Shown here: positions 34,046 to 44,749 of the stretch, one piece after another
Layout of the letters: each line of letters starts with the position of its first letter
How positions within the stretch are numbered: position 1 is the stretch's first letter
Notes under the pieces: generated by a model
Seen by the model: the letters and a program-made list of their open reading frames with translations, nothing else
What the model was told of the DNA's origin: nothing
Databases searched by the model: none
Assembly: GCA_023213315.1 (NCBI GenBank)
Contig: JAKCPI010022026.1
Span: forward strand, 16,074 to 80,073
Length of the DNA: 64,000 nt
Direction: 5' to 3'
Origin: Euborellia annulipes
Taxonomy: Eukaryota; Arthropoda; Insecta; Dermaptera; Anisolabididae
Position numbers and translations under genes: made by a program

Positions 34046-34560
34046 ATGGTATCGTTTTTAGCTAAAGCCTCCTGTCACTGCTACAATAACCGTTTTTTTA
34101 CGGATGAATGCAATAATTCAATATCATGTAGTATTTTAGTGGACTTTTGGACCCCTATGGAAGCGACAAGTGAAAATGAAAGAAAACATTTTTTCACTTT
34201 TGATAAGAAAAAACCAGATTGAGAGGCAGGACTCGAACTCAAATGGAATCGGATGCTCAAGTCCCTTGAGGAATTGGAAGAAAAATGGATAGAATTATTT
34301 AGTGAAGATAGAAGCTCATGGGATCTATTGGGTGACATGAAATTATTAAGACACGAGCAAAATGACAATCATTCTAGTCTTACAATTGAAGTATATATAT
34401 ATTTTTTTAATCGACTCAAGCAAAACTTGAAGAAAAGGATACGCTATTTAGAGTTGAAGTAATGGCGAAAGAAGCAATTAGAAATTTATAAGCGAAATGA
34501 AAAGGGATCTTAGGGCAGGCGTTAAGGGCGGTCAACCGTACAAAGGGCGGCTATTAGAGA
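34046..34560 (+). pseudogene. Decayed protein-like region, one in-frame stop, unknown
   Basis: From an ATG at 34046 one frame runs to 34462 with a single TGA at about 34220. Peptides on either side look protein-like, e.g. VDFWTPMEATSENERKHF before the stop and KSLEELEEKWIELFSED then SSWDLLGDMKLLRHEQ after it. Composition is charged and varied rather than A/T filler. A further charged segment follows the next stop (WRKKQLEIYKRNEKGS). The other strand is also open here, which weakens the case. It may be a transposon ORF relic or a processed pseudogene; no family recognised. Confidence 0.33.
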
Positions 34561-35177
34561 GGAAAAGACCTTTGAAGCACATTTAGGCAGGGTTATATAA
34601 AAACTTTTTCCTTTTCTTAAGATTCAATCTTTTCAAAAATAAGCATTCCTATTTAAAATTGAATCTTATCTTCGGTAGAATTCACTAAATATATACTTTT
34701 TTTTTTATATGAAACCGAAACAACTTTTCAATGAATGTTTTCTTTGATCTTTAAATATATTAAAATATAATTCTTCTTAATCATGATTTAAGATGTACTG
34801 ATAGTCTTAGGTCACAACACTGATTCTATTTCACAGTGTACACACAATCACTGTGGATTAGAAAACTAATAATAATATACGGTATATCAAGCAACGTGTG
34901 GACAGGGTTTTAGATAAAATTTCTTAGAAAAACTGTGAGCAAGAAAAAGCACAAATAATTTTGAATTCAAAATCGTTAAAATGATTTATTTTAAAAGGGA
35001 AATAACAGAAAAATTTTCTAACTAATTTATTTGAAGTCTGAGATCGTTGGACTCGGTCAAATTAATTGATAATCAATATACCTATTTTATCGCTAAGGAC
35101 GGGAATCGAAACGCTGGCTTTTAGAAGCAAGAACTCTAAGGAAAAAATAAATGTTTAAAAATTTTCCATGGTTTTTT
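34561..35177. other. AT-rich stretch, no gene seen
   Basis: No paired repeats or coding signals; a less AT-rich patch at about 34805-34870 is unremarkable. Confidence 0.5.
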
Positions 35178-35200
35178 ACTTTCTCATACCTCTATATATA

Positions 35201-35453
35201 CAGTAGCGTGACTAGGTGGGGGCGAAGGGGGGCTCACCCCCTCCCCCAGGCGCATCAAGCCTTTGGCGCCCCTCTATACCGACATAGGCGCCCTAAGGCA
35301 TCTAAAATATAGCCCAGGGACGGTGATTTTATCATATTCTTTCCATAGATTCTCCAAAAACACGGAGTTTTCTTTTAAATTATATTACAATTTAAAAAAC
35401 GACGCCCTTGTTGAGCTTCGCCCCTCCACCCTCAAAGGCTAGTTACGCCGCTG
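35201..35453. mobile_element. hAT-type MITE, fuller copy
   Basis: Ends CAGTAGCGTGACTAGG and CTAGTTACGCCGCTG; flanked by TATATATA on both sides, consistent with an 8-bp duplication though inside a TA run. A deletion derivative is at 2819-2993. Confidence 0.8.
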
Positions 35454-35505
35454 TATATATATATATATATATATATATGTTCTTGAAGGTTTCCGCGACC
35501 GGATG

Positions 35506-36520
35506 TATGCGAAGACAAGTTTTCTCGGGTTAAGTCGCGTGGGGTGCTGAGATTTACTCGACGTTTCGGCTCTCCTTTTGGAGCCATTTTCAAGAGAGAA
35601 GGAAGTTAGGAGGTAATGGTGGGGGGGGGTTGTTTACGGGGTCGCAGTCTTCCTGGTCCCCAGGTCAATTTGGTGGATGACTCAGAGGCGTGGATTGGTC
35701 TCTGAGAACTGGAGGAAGGTTGGGTGTGTGTAATTGTGTTCGGTTTAGGTTGACTACGGGGCCTCAATCTGCCTACTCCCCAAGTCGGTGTGTTGGTGGT
35801 GTGTTTGGTGGATGCCTCAGAGGTCTGGGTTTGTCTCTGAGGGATGGACAGTGGTTGGTTCTGTGTAATCGGGTTTGTGTTTGGTTTGGGTTGACTTTGG
35901 GGCCTCAATCTGCCTACTCCCCAAGTCGGGGTGTTAGCCTGGTCCCGGGGTCTCAACCTGCCTACTCCCAGGCCGAGAGCAGTGGTAGTAGGGCCCCCCG
36001 GTCTTCGGCCCCCCCCAAACACAAAACCACACCCCCACCAAACAAGGTACCCGGCCTGGGGAGTAGGCAGGTTGAGACCCCGACAACCAAGAGCTAACAC
36101 CCCGACTTGGGGAGTAGGCAGATTGAGGCCCCAAAGTCAACCCAAACCAAACACAAACCCGATTACACAGAACCAACCACTGTCCATCCCTCAGAGACAA
36201 ACCCAGACCTCTGAGGCATCCACCAAACACACCACCAACACACCGACTGGGGAGTAGGCAGATTGAGGCCCCGTAGTCAACCTAAACCGAACACAATTAC
36301 ACACACCCAACCTTCCTCCAGTTCTCAGAGACCAATCCACGCCTCTGAGTCATCCACCAAATTGACCTGGGGACCAGGAAGACTGCGACCCCGTAAACAA
36401 CCCCCCCCACCATTACCTCCTAACTTCCTTCTCTCTTGAAAATGGCTCCAAAAGGAGAGCCGAAACGTCGAGTAAATCTCAGCACCCCACGCGACTTAAC
36501 CCGAGAAAACTTGTCTTCGC

Positions 36521-36523
<3 letters not shown>
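35506..36523. repeat. ~1-kb GC-rich near-palindrome bearing Penelope-like ends
   Basis: The arms 35508-35970 and about 36047-36522 are near-perfect inverted copies, with a spacer of about 80 bases. Each outer part carries TTGAAAATGGCTCC, AAAAGGAGAGCC and GAAACGTCGAG (read outward from the centre), the Penelope-type hammerhead-like end with a degraded first block. Inner parts are tandem units of about 120-140 bases containing CTCAATCTGCCTACTCCCCA. Open frames on both strands (proline/arginine repeats such as TWGVGRLRP) arise from these units and are probably not genes. Confidence 0.85.
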
Positions 36524-36559
<36 letters not shown>

Positions 36560-37142
36560 AATTATTGGATTCATGTCAAAAATTCAATGTCGAAATTTTT
36601 ATATATATATATATATATATACTTTTTGAGGTCCCCTGAAAAAAAAAAAATGGTTTTTGCGACATGGACTGTCTGTGAACAAAATATATCAAGAACAAAA
36701 AGAGCTAGGAGGTTGAAATTTTATATTTCAGTTAGATACCACCCTGGGACGTGACATGAAGCTTTTGAACAAAATCGGCCAAAAGTACCTTACTGATGTA
36801 CTTTTTCAGTTTTTTTCGATTTTCTCAAAATTCGCTCTAACGATTTTGATTAAAATTCATAAATCAATTATTTTCTAAATGCTCTTTAAAATTTCTGTTC
36901 TCATTTTACCCTTGAAATCTTTTGAAGCACACATTACTCTTGTACTTCATAGGAAAGATAGGAGAAATGGTTGCCATGGTAACAAAATATAAATATTTTC
37001 CCATGTTTATAAATTTTATATCTTGAATTCTAATATATTGGCGGAAACTATCTTGACACAAAAATATATTATGTACAAGCAAACAACTACTCTTACCAAA
37101 GGTAAGAGAAAGTTGTGTTCTGTGCGACCAGTCACACCGGAT

Positions 37143-37829
37143 TTTTTTCTTTATTGAAATTTAGAATTTATAGGAAATTTTTCCTCTAGTCACATTATCT
37201 GATTTTTTTTTTATTTTAATAATTAGGGTTTGGGGGAAAAAAAAGGAAGTGAATTTCATATCACAATATGATTTATCATTCTTTGACATTTAGATTTCAA
37301 AAGCTGAATTGATCAGTCAAAGTAGATGTCGTGAGATGGGTTGGAGCCTCGGGTGGAATTATTTATAGCTTCCTCTTTCTATCTTATCCTCTTGTGCCCT
37401 TTGAAAAAAATGGCGGGTAAAAAGTTAAGGTGGGGGAAGTTATAAATATATCCAACCGAGGCACCAAACACCTGACGGCACCAACTACTCTTGGAAACGA
37501 GTGACATTCACACTGGTACCACACTTGAAAATTCAAAATGAACAAATTTTTTTCAATGTCATTGTCTCAAGTGATATTTTTCAAAATATATATATATATA
37601 TTGTTTAAATAGGCACGCCTCTACTAATAAATTGCTTTCGCTCTTCTCGAGAATAAAGAATTTTATCAAATGTCAGCCTTTTATATCAACTTGGATTAAG
37701 AATAAAAAAAATATTGACGTGGAAATGGTTTTGGGATTATATTCAAAAGTAGTAATAAAAATGACAAAAAAAAAAAAAAACAACTAGAATTATTCAAATA
37801 CTGTGACTAAAAAAAATATGGGAAAAACT
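37143..37829. other. AT-rich stretch with a small fold-back at 37340-37480
   Basis: GGTTGGAGCCTCGGGTGG and ATTATTTATAGCTTCCTC are mirrored by GGAAGTTATAAATATATCC and AACCGAGGCACC about 100 bases further on. No target duplication or gene. Confidence 0.5.
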
Positions 37830-38555
37830 TTCTCGTATATTCGTGTGTGTGAACACGATCGCTTAAAATCACAAGCAGCCAGATCGATCAAATTTGATGT
37901 ATACTAAAATTGTATATTTCTATCAACTTTTGAAGTAAATATGTCACCTAGGAGTAGTACTTTACCTAATTGTCAATTTTTTTTGTCATATTATGATAAA
38001 TTACTGTATTCTTTGACATTTTTTTCGAAAATTGAATAGTTAATGAATAAAAAGATAATTTGGAAAACAAATCAAAACAAAATCATAGAGGTGTCATTAA
38101 AATAATGTGAATATAAACAAATTCATTTATTTATATTTACATTTGATGATGATTTTGTTTTGATTTTTTGTTTTTTCAAAATTAACGAAAATTGTCTTTT
38201 TCTTCGTTGATTATTTCAAAAACTATTCAGTTTTCGAAAAAATGTCAAAGAATTCAAACTTTTTAAAATAAATTAATTTATCATAATATGACAAATTTCA
38301 AAATTTTTGAAAAAACTTATGTACTACTTTCAGGTAACATATTTACTCCACAAGTTGATAGAAATCTACAATTTTATTGTAAGGAGTATATATCAAATTT
38401 CATCGATCTGGCTGCTTGCGTTTTTAAGCAATCGTGTTCACACACCCACACACACACACACACACACACACTCAACGTGAAGTCATCATAATCTCGAAGT
38501 CGAATTTTTTGACGATTACAATACTTTCTCTTTATAAATTTTACTATACGAGAAA
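37830..38555. repeat. Family C fold-back repeat
   Basis: The left arm (37830-38090) with TTTCTCGTATATTC, GAACACGATCGCTTAAAA and CTTTGACATTTTTTTCG is mirrored by the right arm (38150-38555), which includes a CA microsatellite (38446-38471) and ends TACTTTCTC...ACGAGAAAGTA. Another copy is at 49850-50510. The termini resemble those of family A, so the families may be related. Confidence 0.75.
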
Positions 38556-39437
38556 GTAAAATGAGGAGAATTTTGAGCACCTCAGTGTAAGTTCTATTAA
38601 TAAATTCAAGCCTATTAGACTAGGGAGAAAAATTCCTCTTAATTGTACAAATCCATTAGTGAAATGGTCATTTGGGTTGTCTACCTTCAGTAAATAAACG
38701 AACGAATTCACTCAAATGAAAGAAACCATATAAGGTTATGCAAGGCCCCGGTATTATATTAAAATAGTATACAAGATAATAAGAAGAAAAACTGTGGAAT
38801 AAAAAATGTCATTATTTTCATTTTATTATTATGATTATTACTTTTTTTTCATTTTCAACTATTGTCATATATACAATAGCCGAGAAAATCTAAATACCAA
38901 AGGATGTGAATTTAAAAATATTTCTATACAGAAATAGATTATATTATATTCCTCTACATTCCCCCTCTACTTCGCCTCTTCTTCCATTTATTAAAACACA
39001 AATAAGCTTGAAAAAATGATGCATGCTGATGAGTTACATCCCACTGGCTTTTATTTTTTTTATTCATATATCCTCTGCCTCCATTCTCTCACACTTTGAT
39101 AAACAAATTTTTACTCAAAGTACAACAAGCAACATTTTTAAGAAAAATAAATAAATTACCAGGATGTCTCTACTTATTATAAAATATGAATGTAATTTTT
39201 AATTATTCATCTAGACTAAGAAAATAAATTAATTACAAAATGAAGTAAATTCAATTAGTATTTTTTTTAAATACAATAAAAAGGACGACTTTCTTATAAA
39301 GTATAATAAAAAAGCGCGCATATATTCTCTTATTCTTTAATTATTTTATTAATGAACAAAATTAAATAAAAATATAAAAATTACTTTTTATATTCTCATA
39401 GTAAAAGAGGAAAAACTTTTGAACCCGATCCTAAAAA
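38556..39437. other. AT-rich stretch, no gene seen
   Basis: A pyrimidine-rich patch at about 38953-38990 and ordinary AT-rich DNA; nothing supported. Confidence 0.5.
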
Positions 39438-39575
39438 TCTGGTGTGGCTGGTCGCACAGCACACAACTTTCTCTTAACACGGTAATCGAAAGTTGTGTTT
39501 TGTGCTTGTCTAACCAGATTTTTTGTGTCGACATATATTTAGTTTCCGCTAATATATTAGAATTTAAGATGTATA
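39438..39575 (+). mobile_element. Family A 5' fragment
   Basis: Contains only the left hairpin (TCTGGTGTGGCTGGTCGC...CTAACCAGATTTTTTGTG) and the following TTTCCGCTAATATATTAGAA. It breaks off at about 39575, where another sequence ending CCCACCCGGTATA (39647-39659) begins, similar to the tip of the 13342-14251 element. Confidence 0.75.
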
Positions 39576-39861
39576 GGCCCCACATTATGTTCGATCAACA
39601 AACTTTAAAAATGTCCGTTAATAAGCTTCCGTCCACGCACTATTGGCCCACCCGGTATAATTATTCACTTTAACAAAAATAAACGCAAGAAGAGAGAGAG
39701 AGTTCCGGCATTTAGACATGTATTGAATCTGATAATAATTTTTAAAAGCTTAGGACATACTCGATCTTATTCAATTTTAACTCTTAAATTAATTCATTAC
39801 CTATATCATAAGCTATCCCATAGATTGGAAGCGGAATATAAAATGAATGAATGATAATTAC

Positions 39862-40020
39862 CTAGTGGCGATGTTTTCGAGAGAGTTTGAACGAAGAGAG
39901 AGAGAAAATTCGGAGTTTGTGCTGCTTGCCTATCTACTGACTGCAGGCTGCTGCCTCGGGCGGCGACGGTCGCCGCGCTGGCTGGAGTGGGGGAAGCCAG
40001 CGAGCACCGCCAACAAAGCT
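39862..40020 (-). promoter_or_regulatory. GC-rich exon-like segment, candidate alternative first exon (copy 1)
   Basis: On the minus strand this 159-base GC-rich segment ends CATCGCCACTAG followed by the donor GTAATTAT. It contains no ATG, which fits a 5' untranslated exon. TCAGTA, an arthropod-type initiator match, lies at 39940-39935, so transcription could start near 39938. The core GCGGCGACCGTCGCCGC is a 17-base self-complementary stem shared with copy 2. A CAG acceptor-like site also lies just upstream, so an internal exon is possible. Function inferred from sequence only. Confidence 0.45.
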
Positions 40021-40118
40021 CTGTCAATGATACAAGAAATTAAATTAAATTAGACGATTTTCAATGTTAATGACTTTTTTGCGAATTATTGCTTTTAAAA
40101 AGACATTAAAAAAAGTCA

Positions 40119-40284
40119 GCCCTCGGGCTTGGTGTAGTTGGTAGCGCAGAGGTTTCGGATCCCAGGCAGTCCGATGATTTTATTTAAGCCATTTGGATAC
40201 CAAATGGCCTGAGTTGCCGGCAAGACTGTGTGCATGTGTGTGTGAATGTGAGTATGAATGTGAAAAAAGTGTGTGTTTTTAACA
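40119..40284 (+). mobile_element. tRNA-derived SINE with 11-bp TSD
   Basis: The head has an A box (TGGTGTAGTTGGTAGCGC) and a B-box-like GGTTTCGGATCCC with one extra base. The tail is a GT-rich segment (GTGTGTGAATGTGAGTATG). AAAAAAAGTCA flanks both sides (40108-40118, 40285-40295). Inserted between the two exon-like GC-rich segments. Confidence 0.75.
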
Positions 40285-40295
40285 AAAAAAAAGTC

Positions 40296-40991
40296 ATTTT
40301 TTTAATGTTAAATTTTTGTTTTCCTCTACCAAAGAAAAAAATGAAATATGTATTAAAAAATAATTAGTCTAATTATGTAATGAAATTGAAAAATTTCATT
40401 TCTATTCTATTATTATTATTAGGTACCGCATCTCTATTTATTTCAATTGATTGGTAGTTACTCATAATTATTTAAATGTAACTTTAATTTGTTGATGAAA
40501 ATTGAAGAAGAAAATACATCTTGAATTGATTCGTTAATATATTTATATCATAATCATGACAAACGATTCTGAACGAGAATTTTGTTCATGGAAAAGTTTT
40601 TTAACAAATAAACAAAAATTTCTCTTTTTATAAAAATAAATTTTACGACAGCTCGGAAGATTGTTCAAAACGGAAACGAATTAGTTATAATATAAATATA
40701 TTAAGGTTTTCTTATTTTAATTTTCCCATTTTCCAAAGAAATTTGTTATTTGAATTAAAATTTTGATATTATTTACATTTAATTAAAGAGACGAAATAAA
40801 ATCAGTTTTATTTTTTGAAAATAAATGGTATTAAAAAATATTTCATTATTGAATTCACTCTAACCTAAGATTTGAAACTTCTTGCTTTGACCTTCATAAG
40901 AAAACACATCAAAAAGGATTATTGTATGTATCTCTTCTACTTCGCTTTTATAATTAAATTAAAACGCAATAAATAATTGAGTGATATTTAC
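40296..40991. other. AT-rich stretch between the duplicated exon-like segments
   Basis: No paired repeats or coding signals. If the two exon-like segments are alternative first exons, this is the proximal promoter/intron between them. Confidence 0.4.
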
Positions 40992-41172
40992 CTGTTGGTG
41001 ATGAATTGGAGAGAATTTCAACGAAGAGAGGAGAGAAGATGCCTTGGCGTTTGAGCTGCAGCGCCGCGACACGTCGCTTGCCTGTAGACTGACTGGACTG
41101 GGGCGGCTGCTGCCTGAGGCGGCGACGGTCGCCGCACTCGCTGGAGTGGGGGGAGGAGGCGCCAACAATGTT
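40992..41172 (-). promoter_or_regulatory. GC-rich exon-like segment, candidate alternative first exon (copy 2)
   Basis: Homologous to 39862-40020: shared GCGGCGACCGTCGCCGC stem, AGGCAAGC block and a TCTCTTCGTT pyrimidine patch. Ends CATCACCAACAG followed by donor GTAAATATC on the minus strand. No ATG on the minus strand. TCAGTC lies at 41092-41087 at the same relative place as in copy 1. The two copies differ by 22 bases in length, which is harmless for untranslated exons but not for interchangeable coding exons. Confidence 0.48.
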
Positions 41173-41283
41173 CTATTAATAGAACACAAGCAATAAAATC
41201 AATAAAATTAAAATATTATCTTTTAAAGAAAAATAAATTATTTATATTTTATGTGAATTATTCCTTGCAAAAAGACAGAAAAA

Positions 41284-41690
41284 GTATGGTGTGACTGGTC
41301 GCACAATACAAAACTTTCTCTTCTCTAAATAATTAAAGGTGTATTATGTGCTTGTCCCACCAGATTTTGTGTGTCGAGATATGATTAGTTTCCGCCAATA
41401 TATTAGAATCCAAAATGTAGAAAAACAGAAAAATATTTTTTACCCAAATATTTTGTTACCATGGCAACCATTTCTCCTATATTTTCTATGAAGAACAAGA
41501 GTAAAGTGGTCTTCAGAAGATTTCAACGGCAAAATGAGAATATACATTTTAAAGAGCATCTAAAAAATAGTTGATTTATGAATTTAAAAAAAAATCTTTG
41601 AAGCGAATTTTGATAAAAAAAAAAAAAAAAAACTAAAAAAGTACATCAGTAATGTCCTTGCCGATTTTGTATAAAAGCTTATTTTTTTGT
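41284..41690 (+). mobile_element. Family A repeat, 3'-truncated
   Basis: Starts TATGGTGTGACTGGTCGC. X-box GTTACCATGGCAAC at 41455-41468. Ends around AAAAGCTTATTTTTTTG, where a palindrome begins. Confidence 0.82.
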
Positions 41691-41692
41691 TT

Positions 41693-41967
41693 TCTATCTC
41701 CTAAACTAAGCATATTTTGTGAACCATACAAAGTTGTAGAGCATTAAATTTGCTAAAATTTCGTTGTTAAAACGAATATGTAGACCCAATATTAACAGTG
41801 TTACGATCGATCAAAGTTAGACCAAGTTTCTCGATATGTAAAACAAATAGAAACTTTATTAATATTTGGTCTACATATTCGTTTTATCAACTAAAATTTT
41901 ATGCTCTCCAACTTTCTAATATATTATGGTGCACAAAATATGCTTAGTTTACGAGATATAAGCGAAA
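41693..41967. repeat. ~275-bp fold-back repeat
   Basis: The left arm (TATCTCCTAAACTAAGCATA ... AACGAATATGTAGACC) is mirrored by the right arm (GGTCTACATATTCGTT ... TATGCTTAGTTTACGAGATA), with arms of about 105 bases and a spacer of about 60. No coding. Confidence 0.8.
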
Positions 41968-42060
41968 AACTGAAAAAAGTATACAAATTTTGAGGTTGTT
42001 TTTATTTTGTCCAACCCCTGTACGAATTAAACACAAAAGCAAACTTTTAAAATTTATAAC

Positions 42061-42290
42061 TTTCTGTCCCAATAATCCCTTATGGATATAGTTCATTAAA
42101 AAAAAACGCATTGAAAAATTTCTTATAATAGTCTAGTTTTTTTTTTTAAGTACGTTTAGACGCCACCCCCTTCATTTTCTGTAATAATTTTTCTACGATA
42201 CCATGACGTTGTTCTTTGGTCAATTGTTTATATTTGGCATATTTTCTTTTTAAATTTATCAATATTTCTTCTGAATTTTCCATTTTCAAA
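42061..42290 (-). pseudogene. Possible transposase N-terminal fragment, degenerate
   Basis: On the minus strand an ATG near 42283 opens MENSEEILINLKRKYAKYKQ, followed by LTKEQRHGIVEKLLQKMKG, reminiscent of the helix-turn-helix start of some plant-type mariner transposases (LTxEER...LL pattern); this is a weak resemblance only. The frame stops at 42146. The downstream 120 bases (42061-42180) recur at 51706-51800 and 62829-62945, so a repeat family is involved. A hAT MITE cuts the upstream side at 42401. Confidence 0.32.
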
Positions 42291-42400
42291 TCACACCGGG
42301 TGCCTATTTTATTTATCTTAAAAAAGCTGATCTTTGATCTAGAAGTTCTAACTACACGAACGCAACACCTGTCAATTAATGAGACATTCAATGTATACAA

Positions 42401-42679
42401 CATGGGCGTACTCAGCGGGGGGCAGGGGGCAGCTGCTCCCCACCCCCTAGAAGCAAGAAAAAAAAAACTAAATGTTTATAAAGTGATGAAACGAAACAAA
42501 ATTGGTGGATGGCGATGGGGAATGATTTTTACAAAGAGAGAAAAGGGGGGGGGTTGTTAGGCCTTTAATTCGAAGGCTTTTCCCCTCTATATAAAAAATA
42601 GCTATGTCACAATCTGGACGACCATGATCTGACCATGCCCCCCCCCCTCCCCCTAGATTTGATCCTGGGTACGCCCATG
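42401..42679 (-). mobile_element. hAT-type MITE with perfect TSD
   Basis: Ends CATGGGCGTACTCAGCG and CTGGGTACGCCCATG; GTATACAA flanks exactly (42393-42400, 42680-42687). Reverse orientation relative to 3759-4014 and 33544-33824. The open frame across it on the plus strand is not a gene. Confidence 0.92.
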
Positions 42680-43919
42680 GTATACAATACTATTATAATG
42701 AATATTGCCACTTGTTTTCGATATTCTCGATAATCTAAGATTTTGTTTTTAATGCTATACCATATTTTCGTACGTAAGGAGTAAAAAATAGCTCTTAATT
42801 TGATTTAATGATATTTGTAATTTTAAGTATTTTTGCATATCGCTAGTGTTTGGTCTGTTTAAGGTTTTGATAGAAGATTAAAAATCGTCTATTATACGGA
42901 TAGAGAGTTATCGATTTTATGACGATTTCCATTTAAGAGCCAGATTCTCTAGCATAAGCTGGTTGCTTGTCTGATCTCAGGACGTTTCTGCGGTGGTCCA
43001 TATCGTCTTTCATCTCTATTATCGTAATAGCTTGCAAGTCATGAAGTCAACTAGTCTGTGGTCCTTCTGTTCTGGCGGCTCTATTTGAGATGTTGACTCC
43101 CGGATCAATGTGTATCATTCTGTGTAATAAAGTGGACATGACTGTTTGAGTTTGCCTCTCAATCCCTTCGTCTCAGAGAGCTCAGTTCATATCAATCAAT
43201 ATGTTTCTTTTATATTATTTTTTGGCTGAAACTGGACATTTGCGAAAGTGATGGACATCAAGAGAAAGAGAGAGAAAAGAGGAGAGAAAGAGGTCAAGAG
43301 AAATAAAAAAAAAAAAGAAACACTTCTAAACTTGAATTCAAGTGTCTAGCCACATATTCACTTCACCCCAACGGTAATTGCTAGATAAATATTTTGTAAG
43401 GAGAATTCAAGATACAAGTCGAAAAACAATGTAAATAAATAAAATATTAGAAATTTTCTTTTGATTTTAATTAATTTTTATTGAAAATTGATGAGTAAAT
43501 TAACCGAATAAATATGATGATTAAAGAGTTGATGCCCACCTCAAAAATTATGGTTACCTTAACGATATCATAATTATTATTAAATTTTATTATTGGAATT
43601 TCGAACCATGATTGAGAGTTAGGTTTGAAATTTTCAAATAAAATAAAGTTAAAAAAAAATAGAAATTTAAATTAATAAAAATTTAGTAATTATAAATTAA
43701 AGTTTTATAATAAATTATAGAAATTAAGTCTTTTTCAGTGACTACTGGACAAACACATTTTGACCAAATGCTCAATTTTCGAAAAAAATTTATTAAATTT
43801 TTAGTAGGCCTAAAATTCAAAAGAGAAGAAATATTTAGAATTAATTTAGTTAGAAAATAAATTTATATTAATTTGATATAATATTTTTTAAAATTTATTT
43901 TCAAAAAATTAGTCTTATA
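42680..43919. other. AT-rich stretch with a composition island at 42950-43200
   Basis: The island is GC-balanced and contains TGTGTAATAAAGTGGAC with a polyadenylation-type hexamer, such as an LTR or a transcript end might show, but no second LTR, primer-binding site or open frame was found. The rest is AT-rich. Confidence 0.4.
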
Positions 43920-44166
43920 TGGACCCTGTTACGCATTAGTGTGTCAGGCCACCTACTGAGATTTGAAAATCAGGGGTAGGGTTTTTTGGGGGTTTGGTGG
44001 GGGCTTATATCAAAAATTTTTTTTGTGAAAATTTTTTTTTGAAGTAACGAAGTTTTTTAGGACATATTTCATTTGAAATATATATTAATTATAGATTTTT
44101 TTAAATATTCCGTGATGAGTTAAATCTTTAACCCCCTTTGGCGTTGACACACTATTGTATAACAGA
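43920..44166. mobile_element. TIR element, decayed second copy
   Basis: The left end TGGACCCTGTTACGCATTAG matches 29469; the right end GTTGACACACTATTGTATAACAG in shortened form is the inverted partner. The interior GGACATATTTCA is shared in opposite orientation with the first copy. The right tip is missing. Confidence 0.65.
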
Positions 44167-44229
44167 TATATATTCTCTTCTTATCAATTTTAATAAATTT
44201 CGAAAAGAAAATTTCTCAAAGAATATAAA

Positions 44230-44342
44230 AATATATATATATTTTTTTTTCCCTTTTATTTTTTTTAATTGGTGTTTTTTTTTCTTTTTTTTTTTTTTTT
44301 TTAAAGAGAAGGGAGGTAGTAGGTGGTGGTGGTGTTTTTTTT

Positions 44343-44377
<35 letters not shown>

Positions 44378-44450
44378 CCCCCCTTTTTTTTTTTTTTTTT
44401 TTTTTTTCCCCCCCCCCCCCCTCACTTTTTAAAAAAAAAAAAAAATTATA
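44230..44450. repeat. Poly-pyrimidine low-complexity tract
   Basis: About 200 bases of T homopolymer broken by C runs and one G-rich patch (GGTAGTAGGTGGTGGTGG). The 141-codon open frame here translates to phenylalanine/proline runs and is an artefact. Assembly of such a tract is also error-prone. Confidence 0.85.
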
Positions 44451-44749
44451 TATATATATGCCATTTAGACCCTATCCAAGTATTACGTAAGCAGCGCAGG
44501 ATTACCATATTTGCTGACAATGGAGAAAGTGGGGGTAACCATTGCTTACGTAAACATTTTTAAAAGAAAAAAAATGAAGTTTTTCCTTAAAAAAAAAAAA
44601 AATGTACTTTAACATGGGGGGGGGGGGGGCGTTAACGATTTGCTTATTAATTAATGGTGACAAGGGATGTTTACGTTATAATTGAAAGGTAACTAAATAT
44701 ATAAATTAGAAAGCTCTAAAGGCCTACTTTCTAAATTAAAAATAAATAT

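Larger units (their letters stand above)
35178..37142 (-). mobile_element. Family A repeat with two nested insertions
   Basis: The 3' end ACTTTCTCATACC is at 35178; the rest resumes at about 36541 (GAGAGAAATTATTGGATTC) and ends CAGTCACACCGGATTT. X-box GTTGCCATGGTAAC at 36970-36983. A hAT MITE and a ~1-kb GC-rich palindrome sit in its TA hairpin. Confidence 0.85.

Noticed and set aside
34200..34285. tRNA-like B box (GAGTTCGAGTCC) on the minus strand
   Set aside because: No acceptor stem, D arm or A box could be paired around it; coincidence within the decayed open frame is likely.
35606..36257. Proline/arginine-rich frames on both strands
   Set aside because: They follow the tandem units of a palindrome, so both strands are open by symmetry; no start context or family.
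42950..43200. Solo LTR
   Set aside because: It has AATAAA and a GC-balanced composition, but no TG...CA ends, target duplication, second copy or primer-binding site was found.
44138..44563. 141-codon open frame
   Set aside because: Translation is phenylalanine, proline and tryptophan runs from a T/C homopolymer tract; low complexity, not a gene.
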